Positions 1 to 11,356 of a DNA stretch of 64,000 nucleotides are shown here, piece by piece. The position numbers were made by a program, and so were the translations under genes. Position 1 is the stretch's first letter. Each line of letters begins with the position of its first letter. Under the pieces are notes generated by a model. It worked only from the letters and a program-made list of their open reading frames with translations. It was not told where the DNA came from and searched no databases. The stretch comes from Voacanga thouarsii (taxonomy: Eukaryota; Streptophyta; Magnoliopsida; Gentianales; Apocynaceae): NCBI GenBank assembly GCA_026120185.1, contig JANUWF010002059.1:623501-687500 (forward strand), in the 5' to 3' direction.

Positions 1-1079
1 TTGTGATAGGAATTATCTATGCTAGAAGGACTATCTAAAGAAATGGAAAAAAAGTCCAAGTTATAACTCAAAGTTCCTTGGTGAAATCCATGTTCAACAG
101 TTTTTAAGGGAGTTTTCCAAGCAAACAAAGCTTAAAAGGTAGGAATCTTGAGGACAGTGAAGAAATGGATGGTGAATGAAGGGCTTAAAGGAGTACAAAA
201 GAATCACTAATTCTAGTGAAAGTTCAAGAAAACACATAGCTAAGGATTGGAGGCCAAAGGAGCAAGATTTAGAATGCAATTCAAAGAAACATTTAGAAGA
301 ACCAATGTCATCTATAAATCCACTTGGAAGATAAAAAAACCTACCAAGGATGGCATTGGAGATCAAAGAAGCATGCGATCAAAGTTTGGGATGCAAGGAG
401 CTGAAAGAAAACATGTAGTAAAAATCCTAAATTTGAACAGCGCTCCTTATCCTATTATGAATAGCACCACCCAAAAGTATGGAGCCATTACTATACAACT
501 TTTAGGCCTTATTAGCATCACCTATCTCACCCAAACTGTGAAGCTGAGAACCTGAGAACCTGAGAACCTGAAGGAATCTAGGATTTGAATGGCGCCACTT
601 AACATGGCTTTAGCGGCGTCACCTATCTTGTGAATCTCTAGTTAGCTTTATTTTTGTGCTTTGTTTTTATTGGCTAAAAGCATATTTCTTATGCTATTTT
701 TTGTCTTGGGTTAGACTAGTATAAATACTCTCTTATGCCCTTGTAAAGAACAACATTTAACTTTTAGAAATAGAATATTGTAGTTGTAAACCAAGTTCTC
801 TCAAGAGAGAGTTGAAGGTGATCCTCTTGGGTGATTCTTATAAATCATCAATACCAAATCAAAGGGTTTAGCCCCACATTTGATCTAGTCTCTAAACTTC
901 AAGGTATAATTCAAACTTCTACTCTAATCTTGGGTACTAGCTTTCCTAGTGTTCTTGTTAGATTTAAGTGAGGGTGCCTTCAAATTTCCATCTTTAGGAT
1001 TCTAATCTTTTTTTGGATTAAGGTTTTAAGGTGTCTTTTAAGTAGGCTAGATTCACCACATCTCAACGGTGTTAGTTAC
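1..1079 (+). repeat. LTR-like remnant, unclassified
   Basis: No believable gene lies here; the short open frames show no family motif. The stretch resembles the U3/R/U5 part of a plant LTR read on the plus strand. It has GCGC/GGCGCC-containing segments around 440-610, a TATA-like box at 720-727, a stem-capable CTCTCAAGAGAG at 795-806, and then T-rich leader-like sequence. A short direct repeat of TGAGAACC is tandem at about 544-570. The segment ends where the CACTA terminal motif begins at 1080. No second copy exists in the window, so the LTR identity is an inference. Confidence 0.35.
720..727 (+). promoter_or_regulatory. TATA-like box of the LTR remnant
   Basis: TATAAATA followed by a pyrimidine-rich CTCTCT. 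The position suits an LTR promoter, but nothing beyond the motif supports it. Confidence 0.3.
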
Positions 1080-1560
1080 CACTATAAGAAAATTAGTCTT
1101 TAACGACAAAATATTTTCCTTGTTTTAATCCAAATTTCCTTAGCCTCAATGAAGGTCTTTAGTGACAAAACAAATTTTCTCGCCATTTTCTTGCTGAAAA
1201 GCCATCACCAAAGGGTTATGGTGACAAAACTAAAAAGTTTTGTCGCTGAGGGGTGCCTATTAGCGAGGAAATAAAGTCATCACTTTTAACTAGGAAAATA
1301 TTTTGTCACTAAAACTAAACTATTTTTGTTGCAAAAAGTTGTCATTTTGTTGCTTAGTGATGATATTTCGTGACAAAAAAGTTTTGTTGCTAAAATTTTG
1401 TCGTAAAAAATATAATTTTATTTGAGAAATTAAATACAATTGTGAGAAAATATTATTCCCTTTCATGACAAAAAAATTTTCTCGCCAATACAAAAACTTT
1501 TAGTTGCCACAAAAGGTCATTAGCAACAAAAAATTTTGACAAAACATTTCCTCGCAAAAG
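1080..1560 (+). mobile_element. CACTA (En/Spm-type) transposon terminus with subterminal repeats
   Basis: The segment starts with CACTATAAGAAAA, close to the plant CACTA terminal consensus (CACTACAAGAAAA as I remember it). It is followed by about 480 bp rich in short repeats in both orientations built on TTTTGTCGCTA / TAGCGACAAAA variants (for example near 1101, 1162, 1224, 1241, 1364, 1387, 1476 and 1530). This matches CACTA subterminal regions, where the element's own transposase binds multiple short motifs. No matching opposite terminus or transposase coding was found, so it is a one-ended fragment. It abuts the LTR-like remnant on the left. Confidence 0.6.
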
Positions 1561-1596
1561 GTTTATTAATTTTTTTTTAAAAATAAAGAATATTGA

Positions 1597-1784
1597 TTTT
1601 TTTTTAAACCATCAGAATTCTATGGAGCACACAAGACTGATTGCACCCTCTTATTAGCATGCTCTTCGTGGACCACCCACACTTGATTGTGGCCTTCCAA
1701 TTAATAAGAGAATGTTTGCCTCCTCGTGTTTCGAACACGAGACCTCACTTATGCAAAGTTGAGATTTAACCACTGGACCAAGCC
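1597..1784 (-). mobile_element. tRNA-derived SINE
   Basis: Read on the minus strand from 1784, it opens with GGCTTGGTCCAGTGG, containing an A-box (TGGTCCAGTGG). About 45 bp later comes a B-box core GTTCGAAAC, flanked by a CGTG/CACG stem. An unrelated body of about 110 bp follows and ends in an A-rich tail (the T run at 1597-1605 on plus). Spacing and order of the pol III boxes are those of a tRNA-like head, and the A-rich 3' end points to retroposition. I could not identify a target-site duplication. It is non-coding and depends on LINE enzymes supplied elsewhere. Confidence 0.65.
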
Positions 1785-1983
1785 AATTATTTGGTCATAT
1801 CAATTTTCTATTATTTATATAATTCTCAACATTCTTTTTTTTTGTTGAAAATATTAGTGTTGTAACAAAATATAATATTAATATTAAATTTATTATGAAA
1901 CTATATTATCCAATATAATAAATTATTTTGTACATTTTATATAATTTTAAACATTTGTATGGTATTAATTATATAATCATTTT

Positions 1984-2105
1984 TACACACACACATAAAT
2001 ATATATATATATATATATATATAAACAAACAAAACACACACATACACACATATTTATATACACACATAAATATAAATACAATATAGACATATATATACAC
2101 ATACA

Positions 2106-2194
<89 letters not shown>

Positions 2195-2249
2195 CGATGC
2201 GCGCGCGCGCACACACACATACACACCTACACAACACACATACATATAT
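1984..2249. repeat. compound AC / AT / GC microsatellite
   Basis: (AT)n at about 2000-2022, an uninterrupted (AC)33 at 2109-2174, (AT)10 at 2175-2194, a GC-alternating block at 2199-2210, and again AC at 2211-2218, with AC-rich imperfect sequence between. It abuts the outer end of the adjoining LTR at 2250. All minus-strand open frames across it are artefacts of the dinucleotide repeats. Confidence 0.98.
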
Positions 2250-5200
2250 TGTAACACCCTGTTTACCTACATGATCCTAAAGGGATCGGAGATATCACCC
2301 CGTTTTAAGGATCAGGAGTCTTTATAACTAATAAAAATAAAACTCAAGGAAATAATTAAAATATAATACAAAGTTCCTAATAATTATACAAGATCTAAAA
2401 GATGAAATAGATAAATAACATCTTGAACATGGAATGATTAAATACAATCAACATAAACCTTCAAAACTTTAAGAACTCACAACTTTGTCTAGACTAGATC
2501 CTCCTAAAAATATGATAGAAATTGTGTGAGAAAGACTTCCTAATAAGTCCTCTGTGTGCTCTTATAATTTATTTAAAATAATTTGTGATGTAAGTTTAGG
2601 AAAATGAATGGAAATAAATACAAGACTTTTCATAACAATTTCTAAGACATTTAGTGGTTTATTTGCATATTTTGAACCAATTGAGTCAATCATATCATTG
2701 CTGCAAAGGCAGTTAAAGAAATAACTTTCTAAAAAATTGATCCATTCTACATTTTGAAAACATAAGAGCAGATTATAAAACCCTACATCACAATTCAATA
2801 TAGTTGCCATGAAATCTTGCATCATGATAGGATACTGTATAACTTGCATTATATCATTAGTGGGTGATCGGTCTATTGAGTGAGATGTTCCTCTATCTCT
2901 CATCCAAACTTACCAGTCTTCTAACCCCAGATAATAGTCCCACATAGAATTGGGTGCTAATGTGGACTAGCCTTACTAATACTGTCACCTCATCCAGAAA
3001 GACTTATCTTCTGGAGGTGGCCTCATATCGGAAGACTTATTCAATCCTTCAAAAGCTAGTACCAGTAGCCTACCCTTACCTTTATTGAACTTAATGTAAC
3101 CTGTCCCTACTTAGAGACATTTTCAAAGCAAATAATCTGCAAATAAGCTCGAATATGTAATCTTAAACGTGTGATGATTCTTGATTAAAACTTGTACTGA
3201 AAAGATTTAATACATTTATGCTTGTACAAAACCTATGTTCTTTAACAAAAGAAATGCATGCTGAGTTTTAAACAAAATAGTAAACTTTGATCAAATTCTA
3301 CTTTTTCCAAACGTGTGCAAAACCAGATGACATAATATACTAAAGTAATGTTGAATAATAAAACTAAGCATTGGTCATCAAAAGTTTGTGCAAGGACATT
3401 CTTGCTTAGGTTCACAAGACAATTCTAGCTATTGAGTTGATTGGCCTTGAGTCCTAACTCCATCTAATAATAATTATGAAAAGGAATACTAAATTAAATT
3501 ATGTCCTACTAGATTTACCGTATCACACTACTAAAGAAACAACAATACTCTAACATGACCAATTATACATACTGCAACAACCACTATTGAACAAAATACC
3601 AAAATCATGTATTTTCATGCTATAGTTCTCAATCTTCATACTTTACCCACACATGACCAATATTATACTCATTAATCCATAAGTCACATAATACAAGCTT
3701 AAATCTTAAGCATTAAGTCAAAACACATGAGATATATACATTAAGCAATTAGGATTCTCAACTTTACAATTATCCAAGCATGACATATAAAGTCTAGCAT
3801 TCTCTTCTCCTATGGAATCAACAACTCATTACCAACTCATCTAGTCACAACTTGCACATATATCACCATCATACCAAATCACTATAGTATGAAAGGGTAA
3901 AAACAGACTTTTAATATAGTCAACAACCAAGCAGGTATAGATAACTCAATCAAATCGAGCCTTACTCATGTACTCTTAACATAAAATATGGCAATATACC
4001 AAGATATGCTTCTTAGGTTTAACATCTCTAGATATCATCGACAATCTACTCATGAAATAAATCCCATCGGCATGACCACACTTAACATGATAGCAAATCA
4101 ACATATCCATACTACACCCTTAAACATATTCACATTTTTTAACCATAAAACAACCAAAAATGCCGTGCCACCTAAAATAACCAAGGAACTAAAAATAAAA
4201 AGAAAGAGGTAGAGATTTACTTGAGGAAGAGAATAGTCTCGGTTTGGCCTTAAGAGTTTCTACTTTGATGGAGGAGTTGTACGTGCTTAACCTTATCATG
4301 AGTAATCCATGATGATCAAGAAGAGAACAGGTGCTTAGAGAAGAAGAGAAAAGAGAGAAAGAGAGTGAAAGAGATAGATCCGAGAGTAAGGAGGAGGGAA
4401 GTGAAACTTACCTTGCCTTGAACATAGAAGGATCCGAGAGGATGATGGTGCTTCCGTGGAGAAGAGGGGAGTGATCGAGATAGAGCAAGGTATGTATGTG
4501 AATGTCGATCTTGTTGGAGAGGAGGAGAAACTAAAGCTATAATAGAGGAGTGAATGGTAGTGGTATCTTAGTTTTGCTAGAGGAGGAAAAGAGTAGAGTG
4601 GTTTTGTTTCTGACTTTTTGAATAAAATTGAGAAGTTAAGAGGAAGAGGTCTCTCAGTTTTGGTGAAGAAAAAAAGAAAATGGGAAGAGGGAGAATGAGA
4701 CCAAGAGCGATGGGATGTGTATATATGTGTCTCAATTTTGGTATGGAAAAGGGCTCGTTGGGAGATTTTTGTTGTGGGTGGTTACTTTCGATTTGCAAGA
4801 GAGAGAGAGAGAGAAAACTGAGAGTAAGGGTAAGAGGTGTGTTTAAGATGTGCTAAGGTGAATGAGAGGAGAAAGGAGTAGTGAATAATCTAGAGGGATT
4901 TTTGTGTGCTTGTTTGAGAATGAGGTTGAGATCTTCTGGTTTGTGTGCTAGCTTGGTTTTGGTGTTTTGGAGGCAAGGCAGCCAAAATGTTCTTAGGAAA
5001 TTTGTTGCTCTGTGAATTCATGCACAATGGAAGGATAAAGGTAGGTGTGGTTTGAAATTTGAATAGAATGGATAAAGGGCAACTTACCTTGTTTAAAGGA
5101 GTATACCATAAAGAAAGATTTCTTGCCTTGTTCGAAATTGGTAGCTTTCCTTCCTCCTAGATTCTTCCTAAAATTGGCTAGTTTAGAAAAGGAAAGTGAG

Positions 5201-5970
5201 AGCAATTAAGGAGCTTGAATGGTCGAAATCTAGGAGTCGCTTAGCACCCATCTTTACAAAATTAAGATAATTAATTAGAAGAGTAATTCTAAAATTTCAA
5301 AATTCAAATTCTGTGAAGAATGAGAAAGGAAGATATAGTTTTGGTAAGAGAATATTTTCATTATTCTCCATTACCAAAATAATGCCAATTAAGGAGATTA
5401 TGGAGTGATTTGGCAGCTGCCTTATTGGGAAAAATAGACCATCGAAAGTTTGTGAGAAAAAAAAGAATAAATATAATAGTAAGAGAGGAATTAGGAATAT
5501 ATCTTCATCAAATCCTTCTTGATAGAATATTCCTTTTTTTCAAAATTTGAAACGGCAGCTAGGTAGAGTAGTTGCCAACCATTGAGGGGAAAAATAGCAA
5601 GAAAATGTGAAGATTATGGGAAAAGTAAAATTTGAGTTCTGATTGTTAGACTATGCACTTAGTACTTTAACCATTATACTATATATATTAACTCTTATGT
5701 CCCCTTAATTACTCTAAAATCCTTATTTCTCAAAATCCCATGCCTAAATCATCCGCACATAAAATCTTAACTAAGTAATTGGGGTAATTTAATACTACTT
5801 AAGTTAATTATTTAAGCCATACAAATAAAGTGAGTTAGTGCTACATAAGATAAACAATTAGACTACATCCAAGACATATGTACCCTAGCATATAAAGTAT
5901 ATATGTACAAAAGTAATGCAATACAAGCCCTTCCCCTATCTCTAAGAATAGCTTAGGGTGCGTTTTTACA
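2250..5970 (-). repeat. 3' LTR of the minus-strand chromovirus (about 3.7 kb)
   Basis: On the minus strand it begins TGTAAAAACGCACCC just after a polypurine tract (5971-5990) and ends GGGTGTTACA at 2250, so it has TG...CA ends. It shares long blocks with 9666-10463, 49526-53830 and 61685-64000: the CACCCCGT block, GTCTTTATAACTA, and a CTTCTGGAGGTGGCCTC block near 3010. A weak tRNA-like stretch lies near 5641-5690. The small open frames in it are not shared by the other copies and are not genes. Confidence 0.8.
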
Positions 5971-5990
5971 TCCTCCTCCTCTTAAAGAAA
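5971..5990 (-). other. Polypurine tract of the minus-strand chromovirus
   Basis: On the minus strand this reads as a purine run (AAAGAGGAGGAGGA-like) immediately before the TG of the 3' LTR, following a GAAATTTCTT block typical just upstream of gypsy 3' LTRs. It would prime plus-strand DNA synthesis. Confidence 0.6.
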
Positions 5991-6420
5991 TTTCACCCTG
6001 AAGTTCATAGCCCTTTACCACTAGAGTAAGTCCAGATAGTTCTGCTTTATCCATTCTTCTGCTCCCATGTAGTCTCCTATGTGCCTTAGTTCCCCAACAC
6101 CTTTACCATTGGCATCCGCTTATTCTGGAATATGTTAATATTTCAATCCACTATCTTAACTAGCTATTCTACAAAACTTAGTTTGGGATGCAACTGATGT
6201 AGTTCACCATTGAGCATGGGCTCTGTGTCAAATTGTTACTTCTTGAGCTATGATATATGAAAAACATCATGTATGCCTATCAAACTATCCAGCAAACCCA
6301 GTCTGTATGCTGCTAGTCCATTTGTTCGAGGACTTGAAATGGTCCTAGGTACTACAGCTCAATTTTCCTCTTTTTGGCCCCCTGAAAAGGCCCCGACTTG
6401 GAGTCAACTTCAAGAATAGT
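5991..6420 (-). pseudogene. Integrase C-terminus / chromodomain-region remnant of gypsy pol
   Basis: Broken coding on the minus strand. Translation across frames gives the ordered blocks RGPKRGKLS, YLGPFQVLE, AYRLGLLDSLIGIHDVFHIS and PMVKVL. These match the plant chromovirus integrase C-terminal domain (K-L-S-x-R-Y-x-G-P-F-x-V, then V-A-Y-R-L, then I-H-x-V-F-H-V-S-Q-L) and the start of a chromodomain-like segment (I/V-P-x-V-K-V-L-W). Several stops and at least one frameshift interrupt it. It ends just upstream of the polypurine tract, where pol should end. In an intact element the chromodomain would tether integrase to modified histones; here nothing functional remains. Confidence 0.65.
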
Positions 6421-7119
6421 GTAAGACCAACCTGTCTCATAGCGGTCCAATCTCAACTAACTTGCATACACAAGCATCAGGACTTAAGTTACAAACTTGA
6501 TAGAGAAAAGAATTGAATATTAGAAAAAAAATCTAAAATTAAAAGGAAAATGGTAATTAATAAAACATTAAAGAGTAAGAAAGTAAGAATATTAAAATAT
6601 TTGATAATCAAAGATGTTGTTATGTTTGATGACAATTGACACTTCTACTAATTAGAAGATAATGAGCATCTAAAGAAAGTATTAAAAAACATTGAGCACA
6701 AGAATCAGTACATGATGTCATTAAGATTTTAGGAAAGAAGAAGAACTATAAAGTGAAAACTTAAGCCAAGATATGTTGAATTAAAAGAATGAAGAAAATC
6801 ATGAAGTAGATGGATAAAGTCCCAATGTAGTAAGAAATAGAGCTCCATTGTGGAGGAGTTCTACAAAAAGTTTGGGTATGTTGTTGTTAAGTTTGATGGC
6901 GAACAACTACGAATAATGAATGAGATTCCTATGGTTGCCTTAAATAACCATGTCTTAGGAGAAGGCTCACAGCTATGACAAAAGGTGAAGGCGATGATTT
7001 GGCAAGAAGAAGCTCAAAAGAAAGGGAAAAAGAGGCAAATCCAAAAAGACTGTACCATTTTCTAAAGATTTCACCAACGAGGCTTCTTTCCTTGGTGCAC
7101 CCATGTATGGTGTATAGAG
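6421..7119. other. Unrecognised interior sequence of the decayed gypsy element
   Basis: Sits where integrase should lie, but I recognise no integrase HHCC or DDE motif on the minus strand. A short plus-strand open stretch around 6853-6975 (VEEFYKKFGYVVVKFDGEQL) has no family I know and no start or context. Most likely this is diverged or replaced element sequence. Confidence 0.4.
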
Positions 7120-7330
7120 TTCTTTTTTTGGCAAAGTAACCATAAATACAAATATGGATCTTCTCTTGGATTCTAGAAGGCTCCTTTCACACTTCTTATC
7201 CCATGAATACAGTGTATCTTTTTGTAGTAATTGAGTCAAAATTAATACAAGGGCTATGAATCCCTTCAAGACACAATCGTAACATTCAACTAAGTACCAA
7301 GAAATTCCTCCATTCAGTGACATTCTCGAG
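7120..7330 (-). pseudogene. Gypsy RT / RNase H junction fragment
   Basis: A minus-strand open frame contains FIALVLILTQLLQKDTLYSW followed by DKKCERSLLESKRR. This resembles the block at the end of gypsy reverse transcriptase (Y-Y-R-x-F-I-x-G-F-...-P-L-T-x-L-x-x-K-...-W-x-x-x-C-E-x-S-F-x-x-L-K). The preceding catalytic YxDD region is missing and the frame runs into unrelated sequence after the block. Its position between gag and integrase remnants fits pol order. Confidence 0.5.
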
Positions 7331-8182
7331 TTACTTCAAGTGGCAAAACCCTACACCTAGTTAGATTTATCTTATTCTTATTAGTTACTACTTTTCCCAC
7401 AAATAAAACTGTGTTTGACCATAATTCCCACTTACAAAACTATTTAAGAACTTATGCCTATCAACTTTGCTAAAACCAATCTTAAGTATTCCGTGCATAC
7501 TATTATCTCCACAACAAATTCTTTCCAAGGCATGTACTTATCAGAATACAATAATAGTCAACTTCATCAGAATTATATTTAAGAAACCTTTAACCACTCA
7601 AGTATCGTCATGTACTTATAGTGCATGTGTGCATCAACTAATGAGTCTAGATAGTTTTAGCATTCCTTCATCAATAGCTTATGATCCCTCACTCTTGATA
7701 TTAAGCACCACACTTTCCTTACTTCAGCTCCTCTACAATCAATCATATCTAACCAATCTACAATATTGTATTACCTTGTCTCTATAATTAATTTAAGCCC
7801 CTTTCTTTGATAATGACTCCATTTTTAATATGCTATTCTAATCTTCATAGAATGTATGATTAAATCCCTTGGAAAATTTGCTACTCCACACAAAATTTCA
7901 TCTCTCAAATAAAATTTATGATTCCATCTCTTTGCATTGAAGAATGCCGAAACCACTTACATGCCAATACACAATTATCTTGATTCTGACGAGTACGTTG
8001 CTACACGATATACAAGAAGTGTGGTACAAGGATTAAAGGACATATTCCTAACTAGAGTTAATATAAAGAGTTTACCTTACTATATTGGAGCCCAAGTCCA
8101 CTTTTCTTGAAGCAAATGCTTTGGTCTTCACTTTCAGCTTTATCTTATTTCCTTCATTTGCTACATTTCCTTGGTTGGCTAA
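7331..8182. other. Unrecognised interior sequence between gag and RT remnants
   Basis: In an intact minus-strand element, protease and the first part of RT would lie here. I see no D-S/T-G protease motif and no RT motif. The plus-strand frame at 7467-7787 is antisense to this position and shows no domain. Confidence 0.4.
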
Positions 8183-8620
8183 TTACGGTGGTAGAATAGT
8201 GTTTCCTTGATTAGGAATAGGTATCTTCGGACAATTCCTTCTCAGATGTGTAGTATCTGCACAAGTAAAATATCTTCTATTTGGCTTCTTAAAATAACAA
8301 TTCCTTTCCATGTGTCCTTTTTTCCCATAGTAGTAGCAGGTTATGATTTTTAGATTAGTACTTGTTGGCATCATTCGTGCTTGCTTTCTCTTGTTCTTCT
8401 ACTACTGTCCAGCTGACCTCTTAGTAAGGTAGCATTTAGTCAGGAGTGAAGTCCTGTTAATGAACCTATTCTTGTCCTTGTTCTCAGGCCGTGTAGCAGC
8501 ATCCATGGCAATCACATATGAGGTGGGAGGAAAAGATACCAAAGTCCTCATCAGTTCTGCCAATTCTTGGAGTATCTCTGTCATTTTATTGATTGTTTAG
8601 GCTACAATAACATCTCTAAG
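8183..8620 (-). pseudogene. gag C-terminal region with two zinc knuckles
   Basis: The minus-strand frame at 8183-8374 encodes a knuckle with its second Cys changed (CYYYGKKGHMERNC) and a second Cys/His-rich repeat ending in HLRRNCP. This is the CX2CX4HX4C type that packages element RNA in the nucleocapsid. A second frame at 8402-8584 lies upstream and is separated by stops. It is the only recognisable gag part of this element. Both the altered Cys and the stops mark it as dead. Confidence 0.6.
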
Positions 8621-9455
8621 TATTACACTAGGAAACAATATAGTTGCTGTGATTGAACTCATGTTGAGGTAGCATTTTCATACCATAAATACTATAATTC
8701 CATCATAAATACATATATGAATTAAAATGTCCCTAAGTTGATACTTTTACATAGTCAATACGATGATATATGCATTCTAAGTAGCAAAGGAACTAAGAAG
8801 ATGGAACATATAGCTCTTAAATTTATCACATACCAGTATAAATGGCAAGTAATAGGTTTTTTTTTTCAAAATAATAGTTTTATAAAGTAAAAAATTTATT
8901 GTATCCATAAACACATAACTCATAAATGGAAATAGACATTATATTAAATATCCTTATTTCATAAAAGCATAATTTTTCATGAAATCAAAATTTTCAAGTA
9001 AATAGGCATAAATGTTAGAATTATTTAAATGTTCACAATAACTCCACTATGTTAAACTTGAAGTTTTTAATACTCAACTGTGTACTCTTTAAAGGTTTCA
9101 TAGTCACTAGGGTAGTTGGAATCATACCATATAGCCACCCTTTTGTTATTTATGCTAAATTTCTTATTGCTAGTAGGTTCCCTATCTTCATCACTATCAT
9201 CAGGAAGGCCATTATTCTGGCTCTTCTATTGAGCATCTCATTATCCTTTTCAATCTTAGTTTTAGCCTTGTGTTCTTCATAGTCTATCTCCCTCGGGTTA
9301 AGGCTGACTAGGGCTACTATTTGATCACAAGCTTTTCATCATCACTACTATCTTGTTCATGGAAGTTCACTTTTGAAGACTCGAATGAGGAGGAGTCAGT
9401 TGGAGGAAATTGGCATGGGGTAGTAGTTAAATCCGAGGGCTATGGTTTTGTGAGC
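8621..9455. other. Diverged gag / leader region, nothing identifiable
   Basis: Lies between the gag zinc-knuckle remnant and the primer site of the minus-strand gypsy element, so gag N-terminus plus leader is expected. No conserved gag block is readable. Short frames on the plus strand are antisense. Confidence 0.35.
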
Positions 9456-9643
9456 AATTCTTTACATTCTAACCAACCTATAAACACTTATGTTAATATC
9501 AAATCAAAATACCAAAAATAGTAAATCCCAATAATTAAAAGAAATGCCTAATTCTTTAAATTCTAACCAACCTATAAACACTTATGTTAATATCAAATCA
9601 AAATACCAAAAATAGTAAATCCCAATAATTAAAAGAAATGCCT
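9456..9643. repeat. Perfect-period tandem duplication, 94 bp x 2
   Basis: Positions 9456-9549 are repeated at 9550-9643 with one mismatch that I see (TTTACATTC against TTTAAATTC). The duplication lies in the leader, immediately beside the primer binding site of the minus-strand gypsy element. Near identity shows it is recent relative to the decay of the rest of the element. Confidence 0.97.
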
Positions 9644-9650
9644 AAATCTA

Positions 9651-9663
9651 GGTTGTGATACCA
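9651..9663 (-). other. Primer binding site, diverged
   Basis: Minus strand reads TGGTATCACAACC, directly inside the 5' LTR. The first eight bases match the initiator tRNA-Met type site (TGGTATCAGAGC) used by many plant gypsy and copia elements; the rest differ. Position supports the call more than sequence does. Confidence 0.5.
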
Positions 9664-9665
9664 CT

Positions 9666-10463
9666 TTTAACACCTCGTTAACCTATATGACCCTAAAGGA
9701 ATTGGCAATGTCACCTCGTCCTAAGGACTATACATTTTATAACTAGGTAAAAATAAAACTTAAGAAAATAATTAAAACTTAATACAAAGTTCCTAATACT
9801 TATACGAGATCAAAAGGATGAAATGGATAAATAACATCCTGAGCACTGAATGATTAAATACAATCAACATAAATCTTCAAAGTTCTAAGAACTCGCAACC
9901 TTATCTAGACTAGATCCTCCTGAAAACATGATAGAAATTGTGTGAGAAAGACTTCCCAGTAAGTCCTCTGTGTGCTCTTATAAATTATTTAAAATCATTT
10001 GTGATGCAAGTTTAGAAAAAATGAGTGGAAATAAATACAAGTCTTTTCATAACAATTTTGAAGACATTGAGTAGTTTATTTGCATATTTTCAACTAGTTG
10101 AGTCAATCATATCATTGCTACAAAAGCAGTTAAAGAAACAACTTTCTAGAAAAATGAACTACTATATATTTTGAAAACATAAGGGCGGATATTGAAACGC
10201 TGCATCACAATCTAATTTGATGGGATATTATGAAACCTTGCATGACAACATTATTGGGTGCTTGGCCTACTAAATGAGATGCTTCTCCATCTCTTACCCA
10301 AACTTACCGGTCGTCCAGCCCCAGATAAAAGTTTCAATTAGAACTGGATAGTAGCTAGCTAGACTCACTATTACTATTGCCTTATCCAAAAAGATCTCAT
10401 CTTTTGGAGGTGGCATCCTACAGGAAGACTTACTCAATCCTTCAATGGCTAGTACAAACAGCA
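9666..10463 (-). repeat. Partial 5' LTR of the minus-strand chromovirus
   Basis: Homologous to 2250-3060: the same CACC-TCGT start, TCACCTCGTCCTAAGGAC block, GCAAGTTTAG and CAACTTTCTAGAA blocks, and the TCATCTTTTGGAGGTGGCAT block. It is cut near 10463, where a copia LTR begins with TGTTGG. The remaining roughly 2.9 kb of this LTR is not found next to the copia fragment. Confidence 0.75.
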
Positions 10464-11356
10464 TGTTGGATTTCAATCATGCAAAAATAGTTTATGTGCA
10501 GTGGAATTTAAAATGAAAGACAAACAAAGGAATCACTTATATGTAATTAAACGAGATAAGAGAGGGAAAAAAAATTTGTTACCTAAAAAAAATGCAGTTT
10601 TTAAAAATTTTATTCACGTGCACAGAACCCTTTCATAAATTTGTCTAAGTTAGAAACCACCAAAATTTCAAGTGTATGAATTTCTCTAATAGTATCCATA
10701 CAAGGTTGTACTTAAGCTAGACGCAAATAACCCTACGCTAGTAGGTTTTTGTCATGTGGCTAGGTTAGTTAATTTGTAGAGAGGAATGCGAAAAATGATT
10801 TTTTGAAAGAGATAGTAAACTTCAGTGTTCACCACCAAAAGTCGGCATCCTTACTTTAATACAAGACCACTGACTTTTGCAAAACAAGACACAAAGCTAC
10901 ATAGGTTTCCTAAAATTTTTAGGAAACAAGAAGCCTTTTTCCAATATGGCTCTAGGTTTTACTAATTGCAATTAAATCCATAAGGTTTCAATAATCAAAA
11001 TTTCACCATTTTAATTATAACCTCTTTATAATTAACCTATAAAAATATTTTTTCTCATAAATTGACCCCATAATATTATCATATAATATCTTGAGTACCA
11101 ATTCCTTTATTATGTGTAACCTATTAGGTTTTCTGGTCCATTGGTAGCAAAATATAAATTAATTCTAATCACTATAGAATTAATAATCTTTAATAATTAG
11201 AATTAACTTATTAATTCTAATAGGATTAATTTTATTAATTTTTAATTAGTAAATTCAAATTTAGCAGATCATGAGCGGCATCTAACAATGCATAATGACT
11301 ACCTAAAAATTCAGAAAATCAAGTGGCTTGACATGAACCTTTCAATAGACTCCTTT
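10464..11356 (-). repeat. copia LTR fragment, minus strand
   Basis: Begins TGTTGGATTTCAATCATGC and runs parallel to 45463 onwards, with shared blocks such as the GTGCAGTGGAA block, TTCAAGTGTA and CAAGTGGCTTGACATGAAC. This makes it the 3' half of the window's 1.7 kb copia LTR family on the minus strand. It is interrupted at 11357 by the start of the LARD-like element. The other half was not found beyond 39789, so a deletion accompanied or followed that event. Confidence 0.8.

Larger units (their letters stand above)
2250..10463 (-). mobile_element. Degenerate Ty3/gypsy element, probable chromovirus, minus strand
   Basis: Two copies of one LTR family flank a 3.7 kb interior: the 3' LTR at 2250-5970 and a partial 5' LTR at 9666-10463. 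Both begin on the plus strand with a variant of TGTAACACCC, then a GATGTCACCCCGTCC-like block and GTCTTTATAACTA. Inside, on the minus strand, the order is primer site, gag zinc knuckles, RT end, integrase C-terminus and polypurine tract, as expected for a gypsy element. The interior is much shorter than a full gag-pol and all frames are broken, so large parts are deleted. Two more LTRs of this family lie at 49526 and 61685. Confidence 0.7.

Noticed and set aside
247..555. A 102-codon plus-strand frame near the window start
   Set aside because: No domain, no homologous copy, and it overlaps an LTR-like region; coding potential is not supported.
1969..2257. Three overlapping minus-strand open frames of 67-85 codons rich in Cys, Val, Tyr and Ile
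   Set aside because: They are translations of AC/AT dinucleotide repeats.
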